Positions 46,451-56,943 of a DNA stretch of 64,000 nt are shown piece by piece; positions within the stretch are counted from its first letter, which is position 1; each line of letters starts with the position of its first letter. Below the pieces are notes generated by a model. The model did not search any database, was not told where the DNA came from, and saw nothing but the letters and a program-made list of their open reading frames with translations. This DNA is from Gilliamella sp. Pra-s52 (GTDB lineage Bacteria > Pseudomonadota > Gammaproteobacteria > Enterobacterales > Orbaceae). Position numbers and translations under genes: made by a program. The DNA lies in the NCBI RefSeq assembly GCF_009795805.1, contig NZ_WTEY01000002.1, positions 248,001-312,000 on the forward strand, read 5' to 3'.

Positions 46451-47725
46451 ATGAATCAAAAAATAAAGTTATCGCTAAGTAATAAGAATTATTGGGTATT
46501 TAGTATCTACTTCTTTCTTTACTTTTTTATTATGGGCGCATATTTTCCATTTTTTCCTGTTTGGCTAAAAATGAATGGTTTAAATGAAGCAAATACTGGG
46601 TATGTTTTTTCATTTATTTCATTATTTGCACTTTTTTTCCAACCTTTATTTGGGTTAATTTCTGATAAACTAGGATTAAAAAAACACCTTCTTTGGATAA
46701 TCACACTACTTCTTGTGTTATTTGGCCCATTTTTCATTTTCATTTTAGGTCCTTTACTTCAATTTAATGTCACTTTAGGCGCCATTGCTGGTGGATTTTA
46801 TCTTGGTATGGTGTTTAGTGGAGGAGCACCAGCTATTGAAGCTTTGGTTGAAAAAATAAGTAGACGTAGTGATTTCGAATTTGGTCGTTGCCGTATGTTT
46901 GGTTGTTTGGGATGGGCAATTTGTGCTTCATTTGTTGGAATTATGATTTCTAAAGATGTCAATACTGTTTATTGGCTATGTTCTGGATTTGCATTGATTC
47001 TTCTATTTCTAGTTAAAATTGCCGATCCCGCCAAAACGTCAACAACCGAAGTTGTTGATAAAATGGGATTAAATAAACCTGAACCATTTAATCTAAAACT
47101 TGCTATTAATTTACTTAAAATGCGTAAAACTTGGTTCTTTATGCTTTACATAGTTGGGGTTGCTTGTACTTATGATGTATTTGATCAACAGTTTGCTAAC
47201 TTTTTTACCTCATTTTTTTCTAGCGAACAAGTGGGTCGAGAAGCATTCGGGTATGTCACAACGCTTGGTGAATTTTTAAATGCAACAGTAATGTTTTTTG
47301 CACCATTAATTGTAATGAAGATAGGTAGTAAAAATACCTTACTTGTTGCTGGTGCCATTATGTCTATTCGTATCACTGGTTCAGCATTTGCAAGTACTGC
47401 TGTTGAAGTTGTTATATTAAAAACGTTACATATGTTTGAAGCACCACTACTACTTGTTGGCGCATTTAAATATATTACGACACACTTCCCTATTCGTTTA
47501 TCAGCAACTGTTTACTTAATTGCATTTTGTTTTGCAAAACAGTTATCGATTATGTTTATGTCCATATTTGCAGGTCTAATGTATGTTAAAATAGGTTTTG
47601 AAGGAGCATATCTAGTTCTTGGTTTTATCGCATTTAGTTTTACGCTGATTTCTTCCTTCACATTATCGGGCCGTGGACCATGGGATCTATGGAAACATAA
47701 CAACAGTGAAAAATCTGACAATTGA
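46451..47725 (+). CDS. lacY: Lactose permease
   Basis: Lactose/H+ symporter of the major facilitator superfamily, 424 residues and 12 membrane segments. It aligns end to end with E. coli LacY. The essential residues are all kept: the Glu and Arg of the sugar site ([20 protein letters not shown]), the [13 protein letters not shown] segment, Glu in TTLGEFLNA, Arg in SIRITGS, and Lys-His-Glu in ILKTLHMFE. It heads a galETKM operon; no lacZ or lacI is adjacent, so beta-galactosidase must be encoded elsewhere, or the carrier serves galactosides or melibiose. Confidence 0.94.
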   Translation: MNQKIKLSLSNKNYWVFSIYFFLYFFIMGAYFPFFPVWLKMNGLNEANTGYVFSFISLFALFFQPLFGLISDKLGLKKHLLWIITLLLVLFGPFFIFILGPLLQFNVTLGAIAGGFYLGMVFSGGAPAIEALVEKISRRSDFEFGRCRMFGCLGWAICASFVGIMISKDVNTVYWLCSGFALILLFLVKIADPAKTSTTEVVDKMGLNKPEPFNLKLAINLLKMRKTWFFMLYIVGVACTYDVFDQQFANFFTSFFSSEQVGREAFGYVTTLGEFLNATVMFFAPLIVMKIGSKNTLLVAGAIMSIRITGSAFASTAVEVVILKTLHMFEAPLLLVGAFKYITTHFPIRLSATVYLIAFCFAKQLSIMFMSIFAGLMYVKIGFEGAYLVLGFIAFSFTLISSFTLSGRGPWDLWKHNNSEKSDN

Positions 47726-47769
47726 CAGAAAATTACATCACTATTATTTTAAAAAAACAAAGGTTTATC

Positions 47770-48786
47770 ATGAAAATATTAGTAACGGGAGGCTGTGGAT
47801 ATATAGGTAGTCACACCTGTGTCCAATTAATTCAATCAGGTTATACACCAATTGTGATTGATAATTTATTTAATAGCAAAGCATCAGTATTAGATAGAAT
47901 ACAAAAAATTACAGGAAAAAAAGTTGAATTCTACCAAGGTGATGTTTGTGATGCGCAATTATTGGCAAAGATCTTTGCTGAACATAGCATTAGCGCAGTT
48001 ATTCACTTTGCAGGACTTAAAGCAGTCGGAGAATCAGTACATAAACCACTTGAATATTATGAAAATAATGTTTACGGCAGTATTGTACTAATGAAAGCAA
48101 TGCGCAATGCAGGCGTTAAACAGTTAGTATTTAGCTCATCAGCAACAGTTTACGGTGAGATTGCGCCAGTACCTTATGTTGAAACGTTACCGCAAGGTTT
48201 ACCAACTAGCCCATATGGTAAAAGTAAGTTAATGGTTGAACAATGCATTATGGATTTAGCGATTGCTGAACCTGATTGGTCATTAACTTTACTTCGTTAT
48301 TTTAATCCCGTTGGGGCTCATCCTAGTGGTTTAATGGGCGAAGACCCACTTGGTATTCCCAATAATCTTATGCCATATATCACACAAGTTGCTGTTGGCA
48401 AACGTGAATCATTAGCCGTTTTTGGTAATGACTATCCAACAACAGATGGAACTTGTGTTCGTGATTTTATCCATGTTGTTGATTTGGCTGATGGACATAT
48501 TGCCGCACTCAAAGCCGATCATAACCAACATGGTGTACATATTTACAATTTAGGTTCAGGTGTTGGTTACAGTGTATTACAAGTTATCACCGCTTTTGAA
48601 AAAGCATCAGGAAAACCACTCAATTGGCACTTTGCGCCAAGACGTGCAGGGGATTTACCCGCTTTTTGGGCTGATGCAAAAAAAGCTGAACAAAAATTGG
48701 GTTGGAAAACCAAACTAACACTAGATGATATGGTAAAAGACTCATGGAATTGGCAATCAAATAACCCTCAAGGTTATCCTGATTAA
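47770..48786 (+). CDS. galE: UDP-glucose 4-epimerase
   Basis: Interconverts UDP-galactose and UDP-glucose. From ATG 47770 (after AAAGG) it has 338 residues, the E. coli length. The NAD-binding loop GGCGYIGSHT is at the N terminus, with the catalytic SSSATVYG serine/threonine and SPYGKSK (Tyr-Lys). The frame is open upstream to 47722 but adds nothing conserved. It follows lacY in the operon. Confidence 0.97.
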   Translation: MKILVTGGCGYIGSHTCVQLIQSGYTPIVIDNLFNSKASVLDRIQKITGKKVEFYQGDVCDAQLLAKIFAEHSISAVIHFAGLKAVGESVHKPLEYYENNVYGSIVLMKAMRNAGVKQLVFSSSATVYGEIAPVPYVETLPQGLPTSPYGKSKLMVEQCIMDLAIAEPDWSLTLLRYFNPVGAHPSGLMGEDPLGIPNNLMPYITQVAVGKRESLAVFGNDYPTTDGTCVRDFIHVVDLADGHIAALKADHNQHGVHIYNLGSGVGYSVLQVITAFEKASGKPLNWHFAPRRAGDLPAFWADAKKAEQKLGWKTKLTLDDMVKDSWNWQSNNPQGYPD

Positions 48787-48831
48787 ATGATATAAATCAA
48801 TAAATTCAGCAAAATCAAAAAAGAGGTAAAA

Positions 48832-49881
48832 ATGGCTAATTTTGACCCTGTTGATCATCCTCATCGACGTTATAACCCATTAACAGGCCAATGGGTATTA
48901 GTTTCGCCACACCGTGCGAAACGACCTTGGCAAGGTCAACAAGAAACGTTAAACGAAGAACAAAAACCAAGTTACGATCCAAACTGTTTTTTGTGCCCAA
49001 GTAATCGACGTGTAACAGGTGATATCAATCCCAATTACACGGGAACGTTTGTTTTTACCAATGATTTTGCTGCATTAATGGAAGATACGCCAAAATCGCC
49101 ACAACACCAAGACCCGCTGTTTCAGATGCAAAGCGCAAAAGGAACGAGTCGGGTTATCTGTTTTTCCCCCGATCACAGTAAAACACTACCTGAACTTAAT
49201 TTACTCGCTATTGAAGGAGTCATTAAGACTTGGATCGAGCAACTACAAGAACTTAGCCAACGCTACCCTTGGATACAAATATTTGAAAACAAAGGCTCGG
49301 CGATGGGCTGCTCTAACCCTCACCCCCATGGGCAAATTTGGGCTAATAGTTTTTTACCAAATGAAATTACGCGTGAAGATCTAAACATGCGGAATTATTT
49401 TGAAAAATACCATCGCAATTTATTGGTTGATTATGCCCAAAAAGAACTCATTAATCGTGACCGCATCGTTGTAGAAACTAAGTATTGGCTTGCCGTTGTT
49501 CCTTTTTGGGCAATTTGGCCATTTGAAACCTTATTATTACCTAAAATTCATATTCCACGCTTAAACCTATTAACCAATGAACAACAAAAAGATTTAGCGG
49601 TCGCATTAAAAAAGTTAACAAGCCGTTATGATAATTTATTTCATTGCTCTTTTCCTTATTCAATGGGATGGCATGGAGCACCCTTTATGGAAAATAAAGT
49701 TGACTATTGGCAATTACATGCACATTTTTATCCCCCTTTACTTCGCTCAGCAACAGTAAAAAAATTTATGGTCGGTTATGAAATGTTAGCTGAGGTGCAA
49801 AGAGACTTAACACCAGAACAAGCAGCTGAAAAACTACGCAACGTCAGTGATGTGCATTATAAAGATAAAAAGGATGAATAA
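48832..49881 (+). CDS. galT: Galactose-1-phosphate uridylyltransferase
   Basis: Leloir enzyme swapping UMP between UDP-glucose and galactose-1-phosphate. The 349-residue protein has the zinc-binding [27 protein letters not shown] with the catalytic HPH, and the C-terminal [15 protein letters not shown]. galK starts directly after its stop codon. Confidence 0.97.
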   Translation: MANFDPVDHPHRRYNPLTGQWVLVSPHRAKRPWQGQQETLNEEQKPSYDPNCFLCPSNRRVTGDINPNYTGTFVFTNDFAALMEDTPKSPQHQDPLFQMQSAKGTSRVICFSPDHSKTLPELNLLAIEGVIKTWIEQLQELSQRYPWIQIFENKGSAMGCSNPHPHGQIWANSFLPNEITREDLNMRNYFEKYHRNLLVDYAQKELINRDRIVVETKYWLAVVPFWAIWPFETLLLPKIHIPRLNLLTNEQQKDLAVALKKLTSRYDNLFHCSFPYSMGWHGAPFMENKVDYWQLHAHFYPPLLRSATVKKFMVGYEMLAEVQRDLTPEQAAEKLRNVSDVHYKDKKDE

Positions 49882-51039
49882 ATGAAAGCATTAATCAATA
49901 AAACTAAGCAAGCTTTTGAAAATGAATTTGGCTATCAACCTGATACTATTATACAAGCACCTGGGCGAGTTAATCTAATAGGTGAACATACCGATTATAA
50001 TGATGGATTTGTATTACCTTGTGCTATTGATTATCAAACAGTAATCAGTTGTCACAGACGTTCAGATAATGTAATTCGTATTATTTCTATTGATTATAAT
50101 AACGAACAAGATGAATTTTCTTTAGATTCACCTATTGAAAAACACCCCAAATATCAATGGGCAAACTATGTCCGTGGCGTAATAAAACACCTTAAAAAAT
50201 ACGCTAATAATATTCATGGTGTTGATTTAGCAATTAGTGGCAATATACCTCAAGGGGCTGGATTAAGCTCATCAGCATCACTTGAAGTTGCTGTAGCGAA
50301 GATGTTTCAGATTTTATATGATTTACCATTAGATGGCACTCAGTTAGCATTGATCGGTCAAGAAGCTGAAAACCAATTTGTTGGTTGCAATTGCGGTATT
50401 ATGGATCAACTGATATCCGCCCTTGGGAAAGCACAACATGCATTGCTAATTGATTGCCGCTCATTAGAAGTTAAACCCGTTTCAATTCCTAAAAATTTTG
50501 CAGTTGTGATTATTAACTCTAATATCAAACGCGGATTAGTTGATAGCGAATATAATACACGACGCAAACAATGCGAGGCAGCAGCTAAAGTGCTTGGCGT
50601 AAAAGCACTGCGTGATGCATCGTTAGATGATTTAAAACAAATTGAAAGTACGCTCGATCCAATTGTTTATAAACGTGCTCGCCATGTGATAACTGAAAAC
50701 GAACGGACAACAAAAGCAGCTCAAGCGCTAGTTAATGGTGACTACACATTATTATCAAATCTAATGGCTCAAAGCCACAATTCCATGCGCGATGATTTCG
50801 AAATTACCGTACCTGCTATTGATTACCTTGTTGAAATTATCCACAATGTTATTGGTGAACAAGGTGGTGTACGTATGACAGGGGGAGGCTTTGGTGGTTG
50901 TGTGGTCGCTTTAGTGTCGAAAGATAAAATTGACGATGTTAAAGCTATAGTTAACCACAATTATGCTAAAAAATTTGGTATTAAAGAAGACTTCTATATC
51001 TGCCACCCAAGTGAAGGAGCTAACGTAATATGCCTATAG
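49882..51039 (+). CDS. galK: Galactokinase
   Basis: GHMP kinase that phosphorylates galactose at C1. The 385-residue protein shows the galactokinase signature [23 protein letters not shown], the ATP-binding [19 protein letters not shown], and [14 protein letters not shown]. The start abuts the galT stop without a gap, and the last 10 bases overlap galM. Confidence 0.97.
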   Translation: MKALINKTKQAFENEFGYQPDTIIQAPGRVNLIGEHTDYNDGFVLPCAIDYQTVISCHRRSDNVIRIISIDYNNEQDEFSLDSPIEKHPKYQWANYVRGVIKHLKKYANNIHGVDLAISGNIPQGAGLSSSASLEVAVAKMFQILYDLPLDGTQLALIGQEAENQFVGCNCGIMDQLISALGKAQHALLIDCRSLEVKPVSIPKNFAVVIINSNIKRGLVDSEYNTRRKQCEAAAKVLGVKALRDASLDDLKQIESTLDPIVYKRARHVITENERTTKAAQALVNGDYTLLSNLMAQSHNSMRDDFEITVPAIDYLVEIIHNVIGEQGGVRMTGGGFGGCVVALVSKDKIDDVKAIVNHNYAKKFGIKEDFYICHPSEGANVICL

Positions 51040-52028
51040 AAAAGATAATAACACTTTCAAACAAGCACGGTATGAAAATTAAACTATCAAACTGGGGAGC
51101 CACCTGGCTCTCTTGTATATTGCCTGTTAATGGACTAAATCGTGAAGTATTACTTGGTTGCCAAACCTTAGAACAATATAAAAAGCAAAGTGCTTATTTA
51201 GGTGCTACAATTGGTCGATATGCTAACCGTATTGCCAATGCGACAATTGATATTGGCGATAGACACTATCCACTTGTGGCGAATCAAGGTGTGAATCAAT
51301 TACATGGAGGCAAGTTAGGTTTTGATAAACAATTATGGCACATCCAATCTCAATCTGACCAACAAATTATATTTACTTTAACGTCACCTGATGGCGATCA
51401 AGGTTTCCCTGGAAAACTTAATGTTCAAGCAATATATAAATTGACAGATGACAATGAAGTCGTTATAAAATTTAAAGCAACAACTAACAAAACAACACCA
51501 GTTAACTTAACCAATCATGCTTACTTTAATCTAGATGGAGAAACTAGCAAGGATATCCTTAATCATACCTTACAAGTTAATGCTAACTTATACCTACCTG
51601 TTGATAGCAATGGCATACCAAGTAATGATTTAGTTTGTGTCACCAAAAACAATATGGACTTACGCAAACCAAAACGAATATCTGACAGGTTATTGGTAAG
51701 TCTTGAGCGACAAATTACAGGTGGTTATGATCATGCTTATCTTTTGGATAAAAATCAACCAATAGCTGCTCAACTCATTTCATCTGATAAAAAAGTAATA
51801 ATGAATATCACAACAACCAAATCATCTTTACAAGTGTATACTGGGAATTTTTTACAACATACACCGAATCGTCATAACGGTGAATATGATAATTTTGCAG
51901 GGATCGCATTAGAAACGCAATTTTTGCCTGATAGCCCTCATCACCCTAAATGGCCACAAGAAAGTTGTTGGTTGCAACCAAATCAGATTTATAGCCATCA
52001 AACAACCTATCAATTTATTGTCAAATAA
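51030..52028 (+). CDS. galM: Galactose mutarotase
   Basis: Aldose 1-epimerase that converts beta- to alpha-galactose for GalK. The 332-residue protein has [27 protein letters not shown] with the catalytic histidine, and the base glutamate in [19 protein letters not shown]. It is last in the lacY-galETKM operon and overlaps galK. It is slightly shorter than E. coli GalM (346). Confidence 0.95.
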   Translation: MPIEKIITLSNKHGMKIKLSNWGATWLSCILPVNGLNREVLLGCQTLEQYKKQSAYLGATIGRYANRIANATIDIGDRHYPLVANQGVNQLHGGKLGFDKQLWHIQSQSDQQIIFTLTSPDGDQGFPGKLNVQAIYKLTDDNEVVIKFKATTNKTTPVNLTNHAYFNLDGETSKDILNHTLQVNANLYLPVDSNGIPSNDLVCVTKNNMDLRKPKRISDRLLVSLERQITGGYDHAYLLDKNQPIAAQLISSDKKVIMNITTTKSSLQVYTGNFLQHTPNRHNGEYDNFAGIALETQFLPDSPHHPKWPQESCWLQPNQIYSHQTTYQFIVK

Positions 52029-52066
52029 AGGTTAAAATTGCCTAAAGAACAATAAATAAAAAATTC

Positions 52067-52164
52067 AATAAAATCAATACCTTTCCTGACGATTTTTTAT
52101 GTATTCATTTTTCATACAATTGTTTTCACATAATTGTTTTCTTCATAAAAAATTGCAGGAAAGG
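52067..52164. repeat. Dispersed repeat with long inverted arms after galM
   Basis: Bases 52067-52090 are identical to 20355-20378. The segment 52080-52101 (CCTTTCCTG, three bases, ATTTTTTATG) is complemented by 52144-52164 (CATAAAAAAT, two bases, CAGGAAAGG), giving 19 pairs across a small internal loop and a 42-base loop that itself has ATTGTTTTC twice. It lies in the 240-base space between galM and coaD, which otherwise shows nothing. Confidence 0.7.
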
Positions 52165-52268
52165 AGACATTTAAAAACAAAACAATGCGGAATTTATAAG
52201 GTTGAACTAACATTCATTTATAAAATTAGGTATCATATAAAAATCAAACCTAATGGATAACATCACTC

Positions 52269-52757
52269 ATGAAAAGTAAAGCTTTAACCGCAATATTTCC
52301 TGGCACGTTCGATCCCATCACGAATGGGCATATCGATCTTATTGCTCGTGCTTCGTTACTCTTTCCTCACTTGATTATTGCCGTTGCTGAAAATCCTAAT
52401 AAAAATACACTTTTTACATTAGAAAAACGAGTTAACTTAGCTTCAACTGCTGTTGAACATTTACTTAACGTTGAAGTTATTGGTTTTAACAATTTAATGG
52501 CCAATTTTGCGTTGGCACACAATGCCACGGTTATCGTTCGTGGCGTACGCACCACAAATGACTTTGAATATGAACGACAACTGGCTGAAATGAATCGCGC
52601 GTTAAAATCAGATTTAGATACGATATTTTTAATGCCATCAATCGCAATGGGATTTATTTCATCAACAATAGTTAAGGATGTTGCTTACCATGGTGGTGAC
52701 ATTTCAAACTTAGTTCCTTTGCATGTACAAACAGAACTATTAAAGCGCTTAGCTTAA
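52269..52757 (+). CDS. coaD: Phosphopantetheine adenylyltransferase
   Basis: Coenzyme A synthesis enzyme (phosphopantetheine to dephospho-CoA). The 162-residue protein has the nucleotidyltransferase motif FPGTFDPITNGHIDLI, VRGVRTTNDFEYERQLAEMNR and the PSIAMGFISSTIVKDVA end. rlmD starts 18 bases later, an unusual pairing relative to E. coli. Confidence 0.97.
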   Translation: MKSKALTAIFPGTFDPITNGHIDLIARASLLFPHLIIAVAENPNKNTLFTLEKRVNLASTAVEHLLNVEVIGFNNLMANFALAHNATVIVRGVRTTNDFEYERQLAEMNRALKSDLDTIFLMPSIAMGFISSTIVKDVAYHGGDISNLVPLHVQTELLKRLA

Positions 52758-52775
52758 CATAAATTTAAAACGTAT

Positions 52776-54113
52776 ATGGTTAATTTTTATACTCCACAGA
52801 AAAAGAAGCTCAAACCACAAAAATTGACAGTAACAGTCTCATCCTTAGATACCTTTGGACAGGGTGTTGCTAATCATAACGGTAAAACAATTTTTGTTAA
52901 ATCAGCCTTACCTAATGAAACCGTTGATATTGATGTAACTGAAAATAAAAAAAATTATGCTAAAGCCAAAGTTATTAAATATCATAATTTAAGTAAAGAC
53001 CGTGTTAAACCACAATGTGAATATTATCAAAAATGTGGTGGTTGTGAATTGCAACATATTTCGCCCCATTTGCAACAACAAGCAAAGTATGATGCATTAA
53101 TCAAACTGTTACAAAAAGAAACAGGACAACCATTAACCCATATTACTCAAAATACCCCCCTCATTATTGCCGATCAGCCTTACCACTATCGTCGACGGGC
53201 GAGACTTTCGATCAATATTGTAAAAGGCGAATTGGTGATTGGGTTCCGTCAAGCTGAATCAAACCAAATAACCAATATTAAGCATTGTCCTGTATTAGTT
53301 GTTGAGTTAGATTTTTTGCTAGCACCCTTACAAAACGTACTAAACCGTATCAAACAGAAAAAAGCGCTTGGTCATATTGAATTAATTTCAGTCGATAGTG
53401 GCATAATTATCGTCTTAAGACACACCATGCCATTAACCGATCATGATAGCAATTTATTAAAACAATTCGCTGAAGATAACAATATTTCACTTTATTTTCA
53501 TGGCAAAGATTTAGTGCATATTACAGGTAATACTGAACATTTTTATTTAATTAATAATCTAAAATTAACGTTTAGTCCTCTCGATTTTATTCAAGTAAAT
53601 TGTAAAATAAATCAAAAAATGATTAATCAAGCGCTTGAGTGGCTAACGTTAAAGTCAACAGATCAAGTTTTAGATCTTTTTTGTGGTATGGGTAATTTTT
53701 CATTACCTATGGCAACATTATGTAAAACTGTAACGGGGGTTGAAGGCGTTGATGCACTGGTTGCAAAAGCGAAATTAAATATTCTATTAAATAATACAAA
53801 AATTTGTGCTGAAACCAATTTTTTAACTAGCAACTTAGATGATAACCAACAATTTTCAATATGGTGTCAATCACAATTTAATAAGGTATTATTAGATCCT
53901 GCAAGAGCAGGAGCGCTTAATGCAACAATAGAAATTGCAAAATTGGCCCCGACAAAAATTGTTTATATATCGTGTAATCCTGCAACTATTGCCCGAGATA
54001 GCAAACAGCTTATCCAAGCAGGATACCAAATAGAGCAAGTTGCAATTTTAGATATGTTTCCACAAACTAAGCACATTGAATCAATGTTGTTGTTAACGAA
54101 ATCAGGAACATAA
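52776..54113 (+). CDS. rlmD: 23S rRNA (uracil1939-C5)-methyltransferase
   Basis: SAM-dependent m5U methyltransferase. The 445-residue protein has an N-terminal TRAM domain, an iron-sulfur cluster site with CEYYQKCGGCELQH, the SAM site LDLFCGMGNFSLP, and the catalytic cysteine in VYISCNPATIARD. relA begins 3 bases after its stop, as in E. coli. Confidence 0.96.
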   Translation: MVNFYTPQKKKLKPQKLTVTVSSLDTFGQGVANHNGKTIFVKSALPNETVDIDVTENKKNYAKAKVIKYHNLSKDRVKPQCEYYQKCGGCELQHISPHLQQQAKYDALIKLLQKETGQPLTHITQNTPLIIADQPYHYRRRARLSINIVKGELVIGFRQAESNQITNIKHCPVLVVELDFLLAPLQNVLNRIKQKKALGHIELISVDSGIIIVLRHTMPLTDHDSNLLKQFAEDNNISLYFHGKDLVHITGNTEHFYLINNLKLTFSPLDFIQVNCKINQKMINQALEWLTLKSTDQVLDLFCGMGNFSLPMATLCKTVTGVEGVDALVAKAKLNILLNNTKICAETNFLTSNLDDNQQFSIWCQSQFNKVLLDPARAGALNATIEIAKLAPTKIVYISCNPATIARDSKQLIQAGYQIEQVAILDMFPQTKHIESMLLLTKSGT

Positions 54114-54116
54114 ATT

Positions 54117-56375
54117 ATGGTATCGATTAGAGGCGCACACCAACATAGCGAAGAACATTATCCACTTACCCAGTTTGATGTTGAACGATGGGCAAAACAA
54201 GAATTATTACTAACTAACCCCGCATCTTATACAAAATTTAGAGAAGTCTGGGACTTCTGTTTTGAAAGTAGCGCAGGTGAAGCAGAGCAAGTCTATTGTT
54301 TCCAAAATTCAATAGAAATGGTTGAGATATTAACGACACTTAATATGGACATCAATAGCTTATGTGCGGCTTTATTACTTCCTTTTGTTGATAGTAAAAT
54401 AATTCGCCGAGAAGATATTCCTGAAGATTTCGACCGTGAAATTTCTCATATCATTTCTAGCATTGTCAGAATGAAAGAAATCCGTCAACTCCGCGCAATT
54501 CGTAACGGCAGTGCAACCACTGAACAAATTGATAGTATTCGCCGCATGTTATTGGCAATGGCAAATGACTTCCGCAGTGTTATTATAAAATTGGCTGAAC
54601 GTATTACCTATTTGCGCAATTTAATCAATGCACCGCAAGAAGAACAGGTGCTAGCAGCTAAAGAGTGTTTTAACATCTATGCACCTTTAGCCAATCGCTT
54701 AGGTATAGGGCAATTAAAATGGGAGCTAGAGGATTTTTGCTTCCGCTATTTACACCCTAATGAATATCACTTTATTGCTAAAAAATTACAAGAAAAGCGA
54801 TTAGATCGTGAACTATATATCAACCAATTTGTTCGCCATTTACAGAATCTAATGAATCAAGATCACGTTCGTGCCGAAGTTTATGGTCGCCCTAAACATA
54901 TTTACAGTATATGGCGAAAAATGGAACGTAAACACCTTAAGTTCGAAGAACTCTATGATATTCGAGCAGTACGTATTATCAGCGATAGTATTGAAGATTG
55001 TTATAATGCATTAGGTATTGTGCACAGTCATTATAAACATATCGCTAAAGAATTTGATGATTATGTTGCTAACCCTAAACCGAATGGTTATCAATCGATC
55101 CATACGGTTGTTTATGGTCCGCAAGATAAAACAATCGAAATTCAAATCCGTACTGAACAAATGCACAATGATGCTGAACTAGGCGTTGCCGCTCATTGGA
55201 AGTATAAAGAAGGCAGTACTGACAAAATGACCGCCTATGATCAGCGAATCTCTTGGCTGCGTAAATTATTAACATGGCAACAAGAAATGTCAGAAAGTGG
55301 CGAAATCCAAGAAGCTGTCCGTAGTCAAATTTTTGATGACCGAGTCTATGTATTTACGCCTAAAGGTGATGTAGTTGACTTACCAGCCGGTTCAACACCG
55401 CTTGATTTTGCTTACCATATCCACAGCGATGTTGGACACCGTTGTATTGGTGCGAAAGTAAGTGGACGAATTGTACCATTTACCTACCGTTTAAAAATGG
55501 GTGATCAAATCGAAGTTATTACCCAAAAACAGCCCAACCCAAGCCGTGATTGGTTAAATCCTAACACAGGATTTGTAAACAGTAGCCGAGCCAGAGCTAA
55601 AATTCAAACTTGGTTTAAAAAACAAGATCGACATAAAAATATCGCCGCCGGTCAACAAATTTTAGAGCATGAGCTTGAACCATTAAATATTAGTATAAAA
55701 AGTGTTGAAAAGGTCTTAATCAACAAATATAACGCGCATTCGTTTGACGAAGTACTTGCGGGTATTGGTAGTGGTGATGTAAGAATTAATCAATTAATTA
55801 ACTTCATCAATGCACAATTTAATAAACCCACAGCAGAAGAAGCTGACGAAGCAGTATTAAAACAAATTGCTCAAAAATCAAACACACAAACTAAAAACAC
55901 CAATAAAACTAATAATAAAAAAGGAAGTGAAATTATTATTGAGGGTGTGGGCAATTTAATGTACACCATTGCAAACTGCTGTCGCCCTATTCCTGGTGAT
56001 CCCATCGCTGGATTTGTTACCCAAGGACGAGGGATCTCAATTCATCGCGCTGATTGTGAACAGTTACAAGAGCTTAAAAATCATGCTCCTGAGCGTATTA
56101 CCCATGCCGTTTGGAGTGATAACACCCTTTCAAGCTACACCATGGTAGTACAAATTATTGCAAACGATCGAAGTGGTTTATTACGAGATATCACAACAAT
56201 TTTAGCTAATGAAAAGGTAAATGTTCTAGGACTAATTAGTCGCTCAGATACGAAACAACAACTAGCAACAATCGATGTTGATATGGAAATATTTGACCAA
56301 GACTCGTTAAATCGAGTACTCAATAAAATCAAACAACTGCCAGATGTTGTTGAAGCAAAACGTTTTCAAGGCTAA
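54117..56375 (+). CDS. relA: (p)ppGpp synthetase RelA
   Basis: Ribosome-associated stringent-response synthetase, 752 residues (E. coli 744). Domains in order: N-terminal pseudo-hydrolase (no HD pair; LLLPFVDSK replaces it), synthetase (YGRPKHIYSIWRKM, DIRAVRII, NPKPNGYQSIHTVV), TGS (VYVFTPKGDVVDLPAGSTPLDFAYHIHS), zinc-finger region (ANCCRPIPGDPI) and C-terminal ACT (VVQIIANDRSGLLRDIT). Lack of the HD motif marks it as RelA, not SpoT. A short Asn/Lys/Thr-rich insert lies before the zinc-finger domain. Confidence 0.97.
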   Translation: MVSIRGAHQHSEEHYPLTQFDVERWAKQELLLTNPASYTKFREVWDFCFESSAGEAEQVYCFQNSIEMVEILTTLNMDINSLCAALLLPFVDSKIIRREDIPEDFDREISHIISSIVRMKEIRQLRAIRNGSATTEQIDSIRRMLLAMANDFRSVIIKLAERITYLRNLINAPQEEQVLAAKECFNIYAPLANRLGIGQLKWELEDFCFRYLHPNEYHFIAKKLQEKRLDRELYINQFVRHLQNLMNQDHVRAEVYGRPKHIYSIWRKMERKHLKFEELYDIRAVRIISDSIEDCYNALGIVHSHYKHIAKEFDDYVANPKPNGYQSIHTVVYGPQDKTIEIQIRTEQMHNDAELGVAAHWKYKEGSTDKMTAYDQRISWLRKLLTWQQEMSESGEIQEAVRSQIFDDRVYVFTPKGDVVDLPAGSTPLDFAYHIHSDVGHRCIGAKVSGRIVPFTYRLKMGDQIEVITQKQPNPSRDWLNPNTGFVNSSRARAKIQTWFKKQDRHKNIAAGQQILEHELEPLNISIKSVEKVLINKYNAHSFDEVLAGIGSGDVRINQLINFINAQFNKPTAEEADEAVLKQIAQKSNTQTKNTNKTNNKKGSEIIIEGVGNLMYTIANCCRPIPGDPIAGFVTQGRGISIHRADCEQLQELKNHAPERITHAVWSDNTLSSYTMVVQIIANDRSGLLRDITTILANEKVNVLGLISRSDTKQQLATIDVDMEIFDQDSLNRVLNKIKQLPDVVEAKRFQG

Positions 56376-56379
56376 TAAA

Positions 56380-56412
56380 AAATCGCCACTTTTATAAAAT
56401 TAGTGGCGATTT
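56380..56412. terminator. Bidirectional terminator relA / folA
   Basis: Eleven perfect pairs (AAATCGCCACT and complement) with an 11-base AT loop, starting a few bases after the relA stop, A/T-rich on both sides. Confidence 0.88.
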
Positions 56413-56423
56413 AATTACAATAC

Positions 56424-56933
56424 TTAACCTTTAGGCTTTCTTTCTAAAATTTCAAATCGACATAAATAACGATTTTTATCATCGGGTTGATGACTTTCTT
56501 GATGAATAACTTGCCACTGTTCAGGCAAATAATCAGGAAAATAAGTATCGCCCTGCAATTTAGCATCAATATGAGTCAAATAAAGCCGATCGACTAAAGG
56601 TAATGCCTGATGATAAATATTCCCACCACCAATAATAAACGCCTCATCAACATGCTGTGTTTGTGCTAACAATATAGCTGCATCTATCGATTGTACCCAA
56701 CTCACGTTTGGAACTAAATTAGCTTCTGGCGAAGCTTGCCTTGAAATAATAATATTGTGCCGAGCAGGTAACGGACGTCCAATAGACTCAAATGTCTTTC
56801 GCCCCATAATAACAGGTTTATTAAGCGTATTTTTTTTAAACCATGCCAAATCTGCGGGCAAATGCCAAGGCATTTGATTATCTAAGCCAATTACACGGTT
56901 ATCAGCCATGGCTACAATAATACTTAATATCAT
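56424..56933 (-). CDS. folA: Dihydrofolate reductase
   Basis: Reduces dihydrofolate with NADPH. From ATG 56933 it has 169 residues: MILSIIVAMADNRVIG, the substrate-loop MPWHLPADLAWFKKNTLNKPVIMGRKTFESIGRPLP, GGGNIYHQALP and YLTHIDAKLQGDTYFPDY. The aspartate of LPADLAW is the catalytic acid. An upstream ATG at 56951 overlaps the preceding gene and adds six non-conserved residues. GGAA lies 8 bases before the chosen start. Confidence 0.94.
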   Translation of the reverse strand: MILSIIVAMADNRVIGLDNQMPWHLPADLAWFKKNTLNKPVIMGRKTFESIGRPLPARHNIIISRQASPEANLVPNVSWVQSIDAAILLAQTQHVDEAFIIGGGNIYHQALPLVDRLYLTHIDAKLQGDTYFPDYLPEQWQVIHQESHQPDDKNRYLCRFEILERKPKG

Positions 56934-56943
56934 ATTCGTTCCG

